Part shown: positions 46,556 through 55,583 of the stretch, one piece after another | Position numbering within the stretch: position 1 is the first letter of the stretch | Layout: every line of letters begins with the position of its first letter | NCBI GenBank assembly: GCA_002363955.1 | Contig: DEXE01000006.1 | Location: forward strand, 575,975-639,974 | DNA: 64,000 nucleotides | DNA from: Methylophaga sp. UBA3192 | GTDB taxonomy: Bacteria > Pseudomonadota > Gammaproteobacteria > Nitrosococcales > Methylophagaceae | Direction: 5' to 3' | The notes under the pieces: model-generated | Told to the model about the DNA's origin: nothing | The model's input: the letters and a program-made list of their open reading frames with translations, nothing else | Database searches by the model: none | Translations under genes and position numbers: made by a program

Positions 46556-47122
46556 TTAATTGCTGATGTTGCTCACGGATTCGAAAATCTTGCGATGCTG
46601 TGTATCGATTTCGATATCCAGTCTTTGACCGACTTCCTCTAACGCGTCACGCAGATCCTGCATAACGGTTGAACGCGGTACATCAACTTCAAACACCATC
46701 AGATTATCCATCGGGTTTTTGCCGCCCTTAAATATTGCCTGAATATTCGTGATATTAACGCCATGTTGCGCCAGATGGGTAGACACTTCTGCCACCAGTC
46801 CACGACGATCAGGCCCGATGACGGTCAGGATGTAGGGCTGAACTTCAGGTGTATTTTCCTGCCAGGGGGTTAATTGCTCATCCCAGGGATCGACATGGAT
46901 CGACAGTCGCATCTTCTGACCAACTTGCTGAAGCGCCTGATGAAGCTCTTCGCACTGTTTTTCTTCGGGCATCGACACCATTAATAACGCGCCGAATACT
47001 GATTGAAGCAACGTTTGACTGAGGTTTTCTATATTACCGCCATGTTCAGTGATGACAGTGGCGACCGCCGCCATAATGCCGGGTTGGTCAGTGCCAAGAA
47101 CCGAAATAAGTGCCTTATTCAC
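46556..47122 (-). CDS. Double ACT-domain protein (GcvR-like)
   Basis: A 188-residue protein with two ACT domains (about 3-80, LISVLGTDQPGIMAAVATVI; about 96-175, LTVIGPDRRGLVAEVSTHLA). GcvR, which modulates the glycine cleavage regulator, has this form, but the neighbouring DUF711 gene suggests a partnership with it instead. Ligand is unknown, most likely an amino acid. Confidence 0.82.
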   Translation of the reverse strand: MNKALISVLGTDQPGIMAAVATVITEHGGNIENLSQTLLQSVFGALLMVSMPEEKQCEELHQALQQVGQKMRLSIHVDPWDEQLTPWQENTPEVQPYILTVIGPDRRGLVAEVSTHLAQHGVNITNIQAIFKGGKNPMDNLMVFEVDVPRSTVMQDLRDALEEVGQRLDIEIDTQHRKIFESVSNISN

Positions 47123-47363
47123 GATGTCTCCTTGTCTGAGATCGATGGATTAAAATCTAAAATGGGCAATGCCAGTTATTAATGATGGCTACCGGAAGCT
47201 CAATAGACAACGGCTTTGCGACAATATCGCAATGTGCATCGAATTTATAATGCCGTTTTTCATTAGGGGAATACGGTATGCAGATAATTATTAAGTCGGA
47301 TAGCTTAACAAATGAGGGCAAAACAGCGTAATTCAATGACGGTTTTCACTTAATGAGCTGTGA

Positions 47364-47729
47364 TTAGATATAGGTATCTAATTTTCTACTGAATGTCGGC
47401 TCTGTATCAATCGCAACTTTATGATTGATTGCATTATCTTCACGTTTGGCACACTGCTCATTTTGCAATTTTTGCTGCTGCATCGCTTCTAGCTGCATTA
47501 TCTGGGCCTGGGTGACCTGGATTTGCATTTGAATCATTTTGATCTTATCGACTGTCTTGGGCGTTCTTTCCTGACTCGCCTGTTTCAGCTCTTCAAACAG
47601 ATCGACGAGTTTTTGTTTTAATGCCGCTATTCTGGACTCTAGCGAACGGCCAGCTGATTTATTATCACTCACAACCGATTGACCGGAAGCAGAGAGAGAA
47701 CGCATGTCGACAGTAATCCCTATACTCAT
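47364..47729 (-). CDS. FlxA-like coiled-coil protein
   Basis: A 121-residue protein with a long helix (about 27-95, SRIAALKQKLVDLFEELKQ and KIKMIQMQIQVTQAQIMQLE) giving a coiled coil, resembling the FlxA-like family. No signal peptide. Role unknown. Confidence 0.65.
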   Translation of the reverse strand: MSIGITVDMRSLSASGQSVVSDNKSAGRSLESRIAALKQKLVDLFEELKQASQERTPKTVDKIKMIQMQIQVTQAQIMQLEAMQQQKLQNEQCAKREDNAINHKVAIDTEPTFSRKLDTYI

Positions 47730-47844
47730 GATAGAGTTTCCATAAACAGATCAATCACAATGTCGGCATTTATCAGAATAACGTTAATTTTTCTGCCGGC
47801 TTATTAAAAAACCACGTTTCGCTTACTTAATCACGGGTTGCTTT

Positions 47845-48177
47845 ATGGCCATTCAATTTTTACCCATTATCAAAGCAGTCGCACCGTATGTCGCCCAGGT
47901 TGCGGCCTATGCCATTCCTGCCTTTACCGCTAAACCTGAAACCGTTAAGGCTGATCCGGTTCTGGTAAAGCAGATCGAAGAATTACAGGAGGCGGCGACG
48001 CAGAATGCCCAATCCATTCATGTCCTTGCCGAGAACATGCAGCAAGCGATTAGCGGATTTGAAACCGCTGCTGAACAGGCCAAAAAGCAGGTTGCAACTT
48101 ATCGTACTCTGCTGTTTATATCGTTTGGGCTATCGACAGTAGCTATTTTGATTTGTCTCTATCTACTGCTCAGGTAA
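47845..48177 (+). CDS. Small tail-anchored coiled-coil protein
   Basis: A 110-residue protein: hydrophobic N-terminus (about 1-28), a central helical segment (KQIEELQEAATQNAQSIHVL) and a C-terminal membrane segment (about 88-109). No known family. It is followed 10 bases later by the isomerase-family gene and may be co-transcribed. Confidence 0.6.
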   Translation: MAIQFLPIIKAVAPYVAQVAAYAIPAFTAKPETVKADPVLVKQIEELQEAATQNAQSIHVLAENMQQAISGFETAAEQAKKQVATYRTLLFISFGLSTVAILICLYLLLR

Positions 48178-48187
48178 GGAATTAGCG

Positions 48188-48553
48188 TTGCCACATTGCA
48201 TCATCGAATATTCCAGCAGTTTGGAATCGGCCCTGTCGCCGTCCCTTCTGGTTGATGTTGTGCATCAGGCTACGCTGGATTCGGGATTATTTGATACATC
48301 ACACATCAAAACGCGTGCCCTGGCATACGATTATTTTCAACTGGCTGGTGAGTATCATGACTTTATTCATGTAACCATCAGGCTGCATAGTGGCCGTACA
48401 GTGCTACAGAAGCAACGGCTAACAGCGGGGATCCTGCAAGCTCTGGAAAATATCAAATTGTCGGCAATAACATTAACGGTTGAGGCGGTTGATATGCATA
48501 GCGAAAGCTATGCCAAACACTCTGTAATCCGGGGTTTTGTTAGTCGTGAATAA
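48188..48553 (+). CDS. CHMI-family tautomerase-like protein
   Basis: A 121-residue protein beginning (M)PHCIIEYSSSLE, with the N-terminal proline that serves as catalytic base in 5-carboxymethyl-2-hydroxymuconate isomerase and other tautomerase-superfamily enzymes. The start is a TTG with AAGGAA about 7 bases upstream, and this start is required to expose the proline. No aromatic-degradation genes are near, so the true substrate is unknown. Its 3' end overlaps the convergent eutR-like gene by 14 bases. Confidence 0.8.
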   Translation: MPHCIIEYSSSLESALSPSLLVDVVHQATLDSGLFDTSHIKTRALAYDYFQLAGEYHDFIHVTIRLHSGRTVLQKQRLTAGILQALENIKLSAITLTVEAVDMHSESYAKHSVIRGFVSRE

Positions 48554-49541
48554 CCAGCTTCATGTGCGGTAATTGCTGATGACGCATTGCCGTGACGGAT
48601 GGATTCTCTCCAAACAGATTGGTGTAGTCTTGCGTAAACTGACCAGCATGAAAAAAACCGTGTTGCTGCGCGATCATCGAAATGGTTTCGTCTTTCTGTA
48701 ACCCCTGCAGCAAAACTCGTCTTACCGCATTAAGCCGCGAAATTCGTACACATTTCAACGGACTGATTCCCAGTACATCTTCAAAACAGTATTGCAAAGT
48801 ACGTCGACTGACATGTGCCAGGTGACACATATCCGTAATCGTTATGGGTTTGTCATGATGTTCTTCCAGATAAGTCGTCACTTTTTGCACAACTGCACGA
48901 CGTTTGGCAAAGCTTGGCTTTTGGGGAATCTTCTGTTCGTTTTGTTGCAAAATTTCCAGCACAGCCATCATTAATATCTCTTCCTGATGATGTCTGCTCA
49001 GCCTGTCCTGCTGAGGTTTCAATACCTTATTAAGCAAATATCGCAGAGAATTAAGTTTGGCTGAGTGCCATACCCTTAATGGTGAATGAAACAGGCTGTC
49101 ATCCAGTTTTATTCCGTTCTGACAGGCGACTTCGTTCAAGTTGTCCTGATTGACTACAATGCCAAAAATATTAAATTGCTCTGGGGTGACCAGTTCAAAC
49201 TGCGTATTGCCTGGCCGAATCATCACATGATCCCGACTAATATGATGACCGTTAATGCGACAAGACTTTTCATCTGCTGACAGTCCTAACCAGATTGCGT
49301 TTGGCCAGACATTGCATTGTTGCCTCACCGTTTGACTGGTGTGCTCACGAAATGCATGTATTGATTCAAAGCGTACTTCTTCAATTCTGCCGTAAAAACG
49401 TCCATGACTCATCTGGTCATATTGCTGTTGCCAGTCTTTCAGATTATGCGCCTGCTCATCCGCATCCGTTGCCTCCAGAACGCACCATTTCGATACAACC
49501 TCGCTTTGTTTAGGTGCAAATTTTTCCAGTTCGTTTGTCAT
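48540..49541 (-). CDS. AraC-family regulator, EutR-like
   Basis: A 333-residue regulator with an N-terminal sensing domain (about 30-225) and two C-terminal helix-turn-helix motifs (about 235-330, ITITDMCHLAHVSRRTLQYCFEDVLGISPLKCVR and ETISMIAQQHGFFHAGQFTQDYTNLFG). Length and domain order match EutR, which activates eut genes with ethanolamine and adenosylcobalamin. It diverges from eutB, so it most likely controls the eut operon. The start MTNELEKF is chosen over an upstream reading because it fits the family length. Confidence 0.82.
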   Translation of the reverse strand: MTNELEKFAPKQSEVVSKWCVLEATDADEQAHNLKDWQQQYDQMSHGRFYGRIEEVRFESIHAFREHTSQTVRQQCNVWPNAIWLGLSADEKSCRINGHHISRDHVMIRPGNTQFELVTPEQFNIFGIVVNQDNLNEVACQNGIKLDDSLFHSPLRVWHSAKLNSLRYLLNKVLKPQQDRLSRHHQEEILMMAVLEILQQNEQKIPQKPSFAKRRAVVQKVTTYLEEHHDKPITITDMCHLAHVSRRTLQYCFEDVLGISPLKCVRISRLNAVRRVLLQGLQKDETISMIAQQHGFFHAGQFTQDYTNLFGENPSVTAMRHQQLPHMKLVIHD

Positions 49542-49719
49542 TTGCTTTACCTGTTTTAGTAATAAAGCCGCCCGCAACTAAGTAAGTAACTGAATATAAA
49601 CCTAATATTTTTTTGCCGATTTTCGATATTCGCTGGGTACAGATATCGCATTAATCATTTGTAAACTTTGTTTATTCACAGGCAATTTTTATTCCATCCA
49701 CTTGGATTTAAAGAAATTT

Positions 49720-51132
49720 ATGGGTCAGAGCTATCGTTACCAATTGGGCAGCAAAACCTATCAATTTGCCAACCTGGCAGACCTGATGGCTAAGGCATCC
49801 CCTGCTCGATCTGGAGACCGGTTGGCGGGTGTTATTGCTGAAACAGCAGAGCAACGTGCAGTTGCCCAGTTACTGTTGGCTGAAGTGCCATTGAAAACCT
49901 TTCTGAATGAGACTTTAGTGCCTTATGAAGAGGATGAAATCACCCGATTAATTATCGATGAACATGATGTCCAGGCGTTTTCGACTATTTCACATCTGAC
50001 TGTCGGCGATTTTCGTAACTGGCTACTGACCGATGCAACTGATACCGAAAAACTAAATCAGGTCAGTCCCGGTGTGACACCGGAAATGGCGGCGGCAGTC
50101 AGCAAAATCATGCGTAATCAGGATCTGATTCTGGTGGCTCAGAAATGTCGGGTAGTTACTTCTTTTCGCAACACCATTGGTCTGCCAAAACGTTTATCTA
50201 CCCGTCTGCAACCCAATCATCCGACGGATGATGTCAATGGCATCGCCGCCAGCATGCTGGATGGTCTGCTTTACGGTTCTGGTGATGCGGTTATTGGCAT
50301 TAATCCGGCAACCGATAATGTGACTCAGGCCACTCGTTTGATGTGTTTGATGGATGAAGTGATTTCCTTATATGAGATCCCGACTCAATCCTGCGTTTTG
50401 ACCCACGTCACTAACACCCTGGAATGCATCGAAAACGGTGCGCCGGTGGATCTGGTATTTCAATCGATCGGCGGTACCGAAAAAACCAATAGCAGCTTTG
50501 GCTTTAATCTGGCGATATTAGCTGAAGCTCAACAAGCCGCTTTGTCACTTAATCGTGGCACGGTCGGACAGAACGTCATGTATTTCGAAACCGGACAAGG
50601 CAGTTCGCTGTCAGCCAATGCCCATCATGGTCTGGATCAACAAACCTGCGAAGCTCGCGCCTACGCCGTGGCTCGTAAATTCAAGCCATTACTGGTCAAT
50701 ACTGTCGTCGGCTTTATTGGTCCTGAATATTTGTTTGATGGAAAGGAGATTATTCGCGCGGGTCTGGAAGATCATTTCTGTGGCAAGTTACTGGGGCTGC
50801 CAATGGGCTGCGATGTCTGCTACACCAATCATGCCGAAGCCGATCAGAATGATATGGATAATCTGCTGACCTTACTCGGTACGGCTGGTTGTTCATTTGT
50901 GATGGGCATTCCCGGCTCAGACGACATCATGCTCAATTATCAGACAACATCTTTTCATGATGCTTTATATGCCCGCCGTGTTTTGGGTTTGGGTGCTGCA
51001 CCGGAATTCGAAGCGTGGCTGGAAAAGATGCAAATCATGAGCAATGCCGGGATGGCCTGCTTGAGCAATCATTTCCCCCCCGCCTTTGCTGGCACACTGA
51101 GTCATTCCGCCGTGAAACATTATCATGGTTGA
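49720..51132 (+). CDS. eutB: Ethanolamine ammonia-lyase large subunit
   Basis: Adenosylcobalamin enzyme subunit that holds the active site and converts ethanolamine to acetaldehyde and ammonia. The 470-residue protein begins GQSYRYQLGSKTYQF and contains the family blocks SPARSGDRLAGV, RLQPNHPTDDVNGIAAS, GSGDAVIGINPATD and VMYFETGQGSSLSANAHHG. I place the start at the ATG 49720; a TTG six codons upstream (49702) is also in frame. The eutC start overlaps its end by 8 bases. Confidence 0.95.
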   Translation: MGQSYRYQLGSKTYQFANLADLMAKASPARSGDRLAGVIAETAEQRAVAQLLLAEVPLKTFLNETLVPYEEDEITRLIIDEHDVQAFSTISHLTVGDFRNWLLTDATDTEKLNQVSPGVTPEMAAAVSKIMRNQDLILVAQKCRVVTSFRNTIGLPKRLSTRLQPNHPTDDVNGIAASMLDGLLYGSGDAVIGINPATDNVTQATRLMCLMDEVISLYEIPTQSCVLTHVTNTLECIENGAPVDLVFQSIGGTEKTNSSFGFNLAILAEAQQAALSLNRGTVGQNVMYFETGQGSSLSANAHHGLDQQTCEARAYAVARKFKPLLVNTVVGFIGPEYLFDGKEIIRAGLEDHFCGKLLGLPMGCDVCYTNHAEADQNDMDNLLTLLGTAGCSFVMGIPGSDDIMLNYQTTSFHDALYARRVLGLGAAPEFEAWLEKMQIMSNAGMACLSNHFPPAFAGTLSHSAVKHYHG

Positions 51133-52024
51133 AGTTACCAACATGTTGATTGTTGATGACGAACAGGCAGCCGATAGCCTGATCACTCATAACCCATGGC
51201 GTCAACTCAGACAATTTACGGCTGCACGTATTGGTATTGGCCGTGCCGGTGTCAGCACACCGACTCGTGAAACCCTCGAATTTCAATTAGCTCATGCTCA
51301 GGCGCGTGATGCCGTGCATACCGAACTGGATATCGAAACCCTACAACAACAGCTAAACCAACTGCAGCAAGAATTTCCACAAATCAATTCACAACAATCA
51401 CTGGTATTACACAGCAAAGCCATTGATCGCGTGACTTATTTGCAACGTCCGGACTATGGCCGTCAGCTAGATGAAGCGGGTTTTGCCAGTTTGAAACCGC
51501 ATTACACCAACACTCCTTACGACCTGGCTTTAGTGATTGCCGATGGATTATCTGCAAAGGCCATTCACCAAAATGCTGTGAAGTTTATTGCCAGTTTATT
51601 GCCGTTACTGCTGAAAGAAATTCCAGACTTTTCCCTGGCGCCAATCAGTCTGGTCAATCAAGGCCGAGTGGCCATTGGCGATGATATCGGTGAAGCGTTA
51701 AACACCCGGGCGGTGTTGATGCTGATTGGTGAACGTCCCGGTCTCAGTTCACCTGACAGCCTTGGCTTATATCTGACCTGGTCGCCCAAAAGAGGCCTGA
51801 CCGATGACAAGCGTAACTGCATTTCCAATGTACGGCTGGCAGGCCTTTCTTATGCTGCGGCTGCACATAAATGTCTCTATCTGCTAAGCGAAGCTCGCAG
51901 ACTCCAGTGTTCTGGGGTTGCTATCAAGGATCGTTCAACTGAGAAGATCATTGATAGCAGCGCCGTTCAAACCAGCTTTTTGCTGGACAACAACGTTGAC
52001 CGAAAAGGGGTGAATGGGAAATGA
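51125..52024 (+). CDS. eutC: Ethanolamine ammonia-lyase small subunit
   Basis: Partner of EutB that helps bind cobalamin. The 299-residue protein has the family blocks NPWRQLRQFTAARIGIGRAG, PTRETLEFQLAHAQARDAVH and LALVIADGLSAKAIHQNA. The C-terminal ISNVRLAGLSYAAAAHKCLYLL is typical. It overlaps eutB and is followed by the transporter gene after 25 bases. Confidence 0.95.
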   Translation: MVEVTNMLIVDDEQAADSLITHNPWRQLRQFTAARIGIGRAGVSTPTRETLEFQLAHAQARDAVHTELDIETLQQQLNQLQQEFPQINSQQSLVLHSKAIDRVTYLQRPDYGRQLDEAGFASLKPHYTNTPYDLALVIADGLSAKAIHQNAVKFIASLLPLLLKEIPDFSLAPISLVNQGRVAIGDDIGEALNTRAVLMLIGERPGLSSPDSLGLYLTWSPKRGLTDDKRNCISNVRLAGLSYAAAAHKCLYLLSEARRLQCSGVAIKDRSTEKIIDSSAVQTSFLLDNNVDRKGVNGK

Positions 52025-52049
52025 CTTTAACTAAAAAGAGGATAGTAAG

Positions 52050-53417
52050 ATGGAAAACTCGCCAACACTAGAATCCTTGCAGGCAGCTTTGGATGCCCAG
52101 CAAGCTGTGTTTGAAATGCATCAGGCCATGAATATAGAAGTTTTTTACTGGTGGTGTACTGCCATCATGTTAATGATTCATGCTGGCTTTCTGGCTTATG
52201 AAATGGGTGCTTCACGAAGTAAAAATGCGTTAGCCGCCGGTATCAAGAATATTCTTGCTATTGCAGTGATTATTCCGGCTTTTTACCTGTTCGGCTGGTG
52301 GATTTATAACGCTTTTCCAAATGGCTTTGTGCCGATTGAAGCTGCAGCAGCACTGCCCTGGTCCGCCAGTATGGGACCGGATGTTCAGGATATGGGAACC
52401 GGCATATTCTGGGCTGCGTTTGCTTTATTTGGTGCGACCACGGGCTCAATACTCTCCGGGGCCGTCATTGAACGGATACGCGTCAGTTCCTTTTTGATTC
52501 TGACTATCTTCCTCGGAGGTGTGGTCTGGATTATGGCAGGTGCATGGGGCTGGCATCCAGATGGCTGGTTATTAACCAAATTTGGTTACCACGATCTCGG
52601 TGCATCGGGCGTTGTGCATGCTGTAGCCGGTTTCTTTACATTAGGTGTATTAATGAATCTGGGCGCTCGTAAAGGCAAATTTATCAACGGCGTACCACAA
52701 ATCATTTCACCACACAGTCTGCCAATGACATTGATTGGTCTGATGATGATTATCTTTGGCTTCTTTGGTTTCCTTGGTGGCTGCATCATCTTCAATGGTG
52801 GCGAGACAGGCTGGAGTACGATTTATGGTACACCAACGAACCTGTCAGCATTCGCCTTCAATACGCTGATGGGATTTGCCGGTGGCATCATTGGTTGCTA
52901 CATCGCAACACGTGATCCTTTCTGGACCATGTCAGGTGGTCTGGTCGGTATTATTTCAGTGGCTGCCGGTCTGGATCTCTATTCTCCTTCACTGGCTTTC
53001 ATCATTGCCGTTTGCACCGGCATTGTCGCTATCCAATTTGCTAAATTCCTTGAAAAACGCGGTATTGATGATGCCGTCGGCGCCGTAACTGTCCATGGAT
53101 TTACAGGTTTGGCCGCATTAGTCATGGTTGGCGTGTTTGCTGGTGGAACACCCAACATTGAAGGGTTGCCTGCAATCAGCTTTACCGGTCAGTTAATCGG
53201 TGCGGCGGTAATGGGGCTGATGGGTTTTGTTCCAGGGTATGGTTTATCGCTGTTACTGAAAAAAGCCAATATCCTGCGGGTGCCTGAAGCCTGTGAAGAT
53301 ATTGGTATTGATGAAGTGGAAATTCTCGCCAAGCCATACCCTGAAGGTAGCGTTCCAGCAATGACGGCAATGACTACCAGTGAAGTACCAAATAAATTAG
53401 CCAGTTCTGAAGCATAA
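52050..53417 (+). CDS. Amt-family ammonium transporter
   Basis: A 455-residue membrane protein with about 11 hydrophobic helices. The Amt/Rh twin-histidine pore residues are present in ASGVVHAVAG and TVHGFTGLAAL, and the early NALAAGIKNILAIAV segment fits the family. The position after eutBC suggests it moves ammonia released from ethanolamine, or takes up an amine such as ethanolamine itself, but this is inference. AAGAGGA lies about 10 bases before the start. A 54-residue membrane peptide follows. Confidence 0.85.
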   Translation: MENSPTLESLQAALDAQQAVFEMHQAMNIEVFYWWCTAIMLMIHAGFLAYEMGASRSKNALAAGIKNILAIAVIIPAFYLFGWWIYNAFPNGFVPIEAAAALPWSASMGPDVQDMGTGIFWAAFALFGATTGSILSGAVIERIRVSSFLILTIFLGGVVWIMAGAWGWHPDGWLLTKFGYHDLGASGVVHAVAGFFTLGVLMNLGARKGKFINGVPQIISPHSLPMTLIGLMMIIFGFFGFLGGCIIFNGGETGWSTIYGTPTNLSAFAFNTLMGFAGGIIGCYIATRDPFWTMSGGLVGIISVAAGLDLYSPSLAFIIAVCTGIVAIQFAKFLEKRGIDDAVGAVTVHGFTGLAALVMVGVFAGGTPNIEGLPAISFTGQLIGAAVMGLMGFVPGYGLSLLLKKANILRVPEACEDIGIDEVEILAKPYPEGSVPAMTAMTTSEVPNKLASSEA

Positions 53418-53429
53418 GGAGCTTTAATT

Positions 53430-53594
53430 ATGGGAAGTTCAATTACAACCTGGGAAAACGTCAGTGCCTACTTTACCTTTGCAGATAATCCATTTGCATT
53501 GGTGTTATTTGCCCTTGGCGCTGCGGCGATTCTTGTTGGCTTGATTATCTCCATCATCCGCCATGAAAATGCGGCATTTGAAAAAATCAAATAG
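53430..53594 (+). CDS. 54-residue single-span membrane peptide after amt
   Basis: A short gene beginning MGSSITTWENVSAYFTFADN, with one membrane helix (about 24-46, ALVLFALGAAAILVGLIISI) and a charged tail RHENAAFEKIK. AAGGAG lies 8 bases before the ATG, the strongest ribosome site in this operon, and it starts 12 bases after the amt stop. Not recognised as a known family. It may be a small subunit or regulator of the transporter. A terminator follows 45 bases later. Confidence 0.75.
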   Translation: MGSSITTWENVSAYFTFADNPFALVLFALGAAAILVGLIISIIRHENAAFEKIK

Positions 53595-53638
53595 CATTGA
53601 TTCCTGCTTTTGCAGGGTTTACTGATGTATCTGTTAAT

Positions 53639-53667
53639 AATAACCCCGGCTTCAGGCTGGGGTTATT
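53639..53667. terminator. Terminator of the eut operon
   Basis: Inverted repeat AATAACCCC(G)GC-TTCA-GGCTGGGGTTATT with about 12 base pairs, followed by TCC on the plus strand and preceded on the other strand by a mixed T/A run. It lies between converging genes and is likely bidirectional. Confidence 0.75.
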
Positions 53668-53683
53668 CCATTCGAAGCTATCA

Positions 53684-54523
53684 CTATTTATGCACCACCT
53701 GAATAATCATTTCTTTATTAAAAATTCGGTTTTGCTGTTTTAGCCTGTATTGGCCTGGTCCATAACCGGTAATTTTTTTAAAATGATGGGTAAAATGCGC
53801 CTGATCAAAGTACCCACAATTTAATGCCGTTTCCACCAGTAGTTGCTCAGGATTCAGTTTGAGTAGATGTCGAGCTTTCTTAATTCTCAATAGCATTTTG
53901 AGCTGATTGGGTGCAATACCCACCTGATGGTAAAAATAGCGCTCTGCTTGTCGACGAGTTATTCCCATTCTGTTCAAGGTAGAAATAAGATCTGCATCGG
54001 CAACTTCAAATTGGTGACAAAGGTGTTGTACCGGCCCCGAAACCGGTCGCTGCTTTATAAATTGCTTAAGCAGCCAAGCTTCTGTCAGATGGATACGACT
54101 TTGCAAATCGGCATGAACCAGTTGCTCAAATAAAAGATCTAGCCCTTTAAGCTGAATGTCTTTCGCCGGCAAGATATCCATAACCATTTCGTTCATTGGC
54201 AAACCCAGTAATGCGTTTGCACCTCCAGGTTTAAAACGAATACCGAAACTATCTACTGCTGATTCAAAACTGATGGAGTGAAACCTTTGCAAAGCACTAA
54301 ACCAGCTACCCTCGGCATCACCTTTAAAGTGGAATATCAGACTGCTGCCGCCATCTGGATATAACTTTTCCTGGTGGCGTTGTTGCAATTGGGTTTTGGC
54401 AGACCAGAAACATTCGATCCAGGGCGACAGTTTGACGCTGGGCAAAACACGTTGATAGCCAAGATAAACAAGCTCTTGAATGTCATTAGCTGTTTGCATG
54501 AGGTTGCATTTCCATTTCAGCAT
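53684..54523 (-). CDS. AraC-family regulator
   Basis: A 279-residue protein with an N-terminal domain (about 20-150, HQEKLYPDGGSSLIFHFKG) and a C-terminal AraC helix-turn-helix pair (about 185-265, ITRRQAERYFYHQVGIAPNQ and VETALNCGYFDQAHFTHHFKK). The start may be Met9 (54499). It is third in the run AhpD-like, cupin, AraC, so it probably controls that group. Confidence 0.85.
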   Translation of the reverse strand: MLKWKCNLMQTANDIQELVYLGYQRVLPSVKLSPWIECFWSAKTQLQQRHQEKLYPDGGSSLIFHFKGDAEGSWFSALQRFHSISFESAVDSFGIRFKPGGANALLGLPMNEMVMDILPAKDIQLKGLDLLFEQLVHADLQSRIHLTEAWLLKQFIKQRPVSGPVQHLCHQFEVADADLISTLNRMGITRRQAERYFYHQVGIAPNQLKMLLRIKKARHLLKLNPEQLLVETALNCGYFDQAHFTHHFKKITGYGPGQYRLKQQNRIFNKEMIIQVVHK

Positions 54524-54547
54524 GCTGGAACACCCTGTATTTTTATT

Positions 54548-54970
54548 TTATCCATCCAGTTCATTCATGGGGATTACTGTTTTGGCACCTTGGGATTTGA
54601 TAAAAATCACCAAAAACGCCGCATCACTCTCCTCACTGGCATTACGAGAAACCAGATGAATATCTTCAGGCGATTCATAAAATGTATCACCAGCAACTAA
54701 TCTGACAAGCTCACCACCTTCAACCTGCATTTCAACTGTCCCTTCAAGCATATAGACCAAGGTATGAGCGCGATGTCTGTGGGGTTCAGATTTTTCTCCT
54801 GGGGCATACCGTACCTTTATCATCTCAATTTCTTCATTAAATGGAGCCTGAAGGTGGTGTGACATGAGATCAGTAATTTCGGTCGCATTAACGACTGGCG
54901 TAAAAAACACAATAATCAGGGCAAGCCGCATAAATATAGCAAAGACACTGTTTTTATTTAACATGCTCAT
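54548..54970 (-). CDS. Secreted cupin-domain protein
   Basis: A 140-residue protein with a signal peptide (1 to about 30) and a cupin barrel with metal-binding His in EPHRHRAHTLVYMLEGTVEMQ and the second motif AGDTFYESPEDIHLV. It starts 6 bases after the AhpD-like gene stop. Many such small cupins accompany AraC regulators and AhpD-like genes; the substrate is unknown. Confidence 0.85.
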   Translation of the reverse strand: MSMLNKNSVFAIFMRLALIIVFFTPVVNATEITDLMSHHLQAPFNEEIEMIKVRYAPGEKSEPHRHRAHTLVYMLEGTVEMQVEGGELVRLVAGDTFYESPEDIHLVSRNASEESDAAFLVIFIKSQGAKTVIPMNELDG

Positions 54971-54976
54971 ATTCTC

Positions 54977-55438
54977 CTATGCATTGGGTATTTTGCGTTC
55001 AGGAATAAAATGGAAAGCCGCCACTATCCTGTTCCAGCTATTAATTTTCACAATAGTCGCCACGAGTGCAATCCGTTCGGTTTCAGAGAAATGCTGGCTT
55101 AAATCGGAATAATCTGCTTCGGATACCTGATGGGATGGTAGTTGTGTAAGCCGTTCACACAGGTTTAGTGCTGCTGCTTCCTGTTCAGAGAACCAGGGGA
55201 CTTCACGCCATGCAGCGATGACATCCAATCTTTGCTGATCTTCACCCAAATCGCGAGCATGTTTGAAATGCATGTCCAGACAAAAGCCACACCCATTTAT
55301 CTGAGAAGCCCGGATTTCCAGCAAGCAGATCAGGCGTTTGTCCAGGATTGTGTTATCGACTGCATCGGCTATTAAACCAAGTCCTTGAGGTAAAGCAGGA
55401 AACAGCCGATAAACTTTTGCCTGGTTGATTCTTGACAT
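54977..55438 (-). CDS. Carboxymuconolactone decarboxylase/AhpD-like protein
   Basis: A 153-residue alkylhydroperoxidase-D-like protein with the redox CxxC and histidine in NGCGFCLDMHFKHARD (about residues 50-65), the catalytic EXXC-type motif of the family. First gene of a run with a secreted cupin and an AraC regulator. Likely role is a peroxidase or decarboxylase in stress or detoxification. Confidence 0.87.
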   Translation of the reverse strand: MSRINQAKVYRLFPALPQGLGLIADAVDNTILDKRLICLLEIRASQINGCGFCLDMHFKHARDLGEDQQRLDVIAAWREVPWFSEQEAAALNLCERLTQLPSHQVSEADYSDLSQHFSETERIALVATIVKINSWNRIVAAFHFIPERKIPNA

Positions 55439-55583
55439 AATTCACTCCGCATTTAAATAACGCAGTGAATTATGTCGGTAACCAGATTTGTTGAATTGTA
55501 AATTTGCGTCAAATCAGATTTATTTATCTAGTAGCACTGAAAATAACGTGTTCAGTTAAATAAGGTAAAATTGCCTATTCGGA

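Noticed and set aside
51125..52024. Longer antisense readings over eutBC and the amt gene
   Set aside because: They are shadows of strong coding frames and have no family signature.
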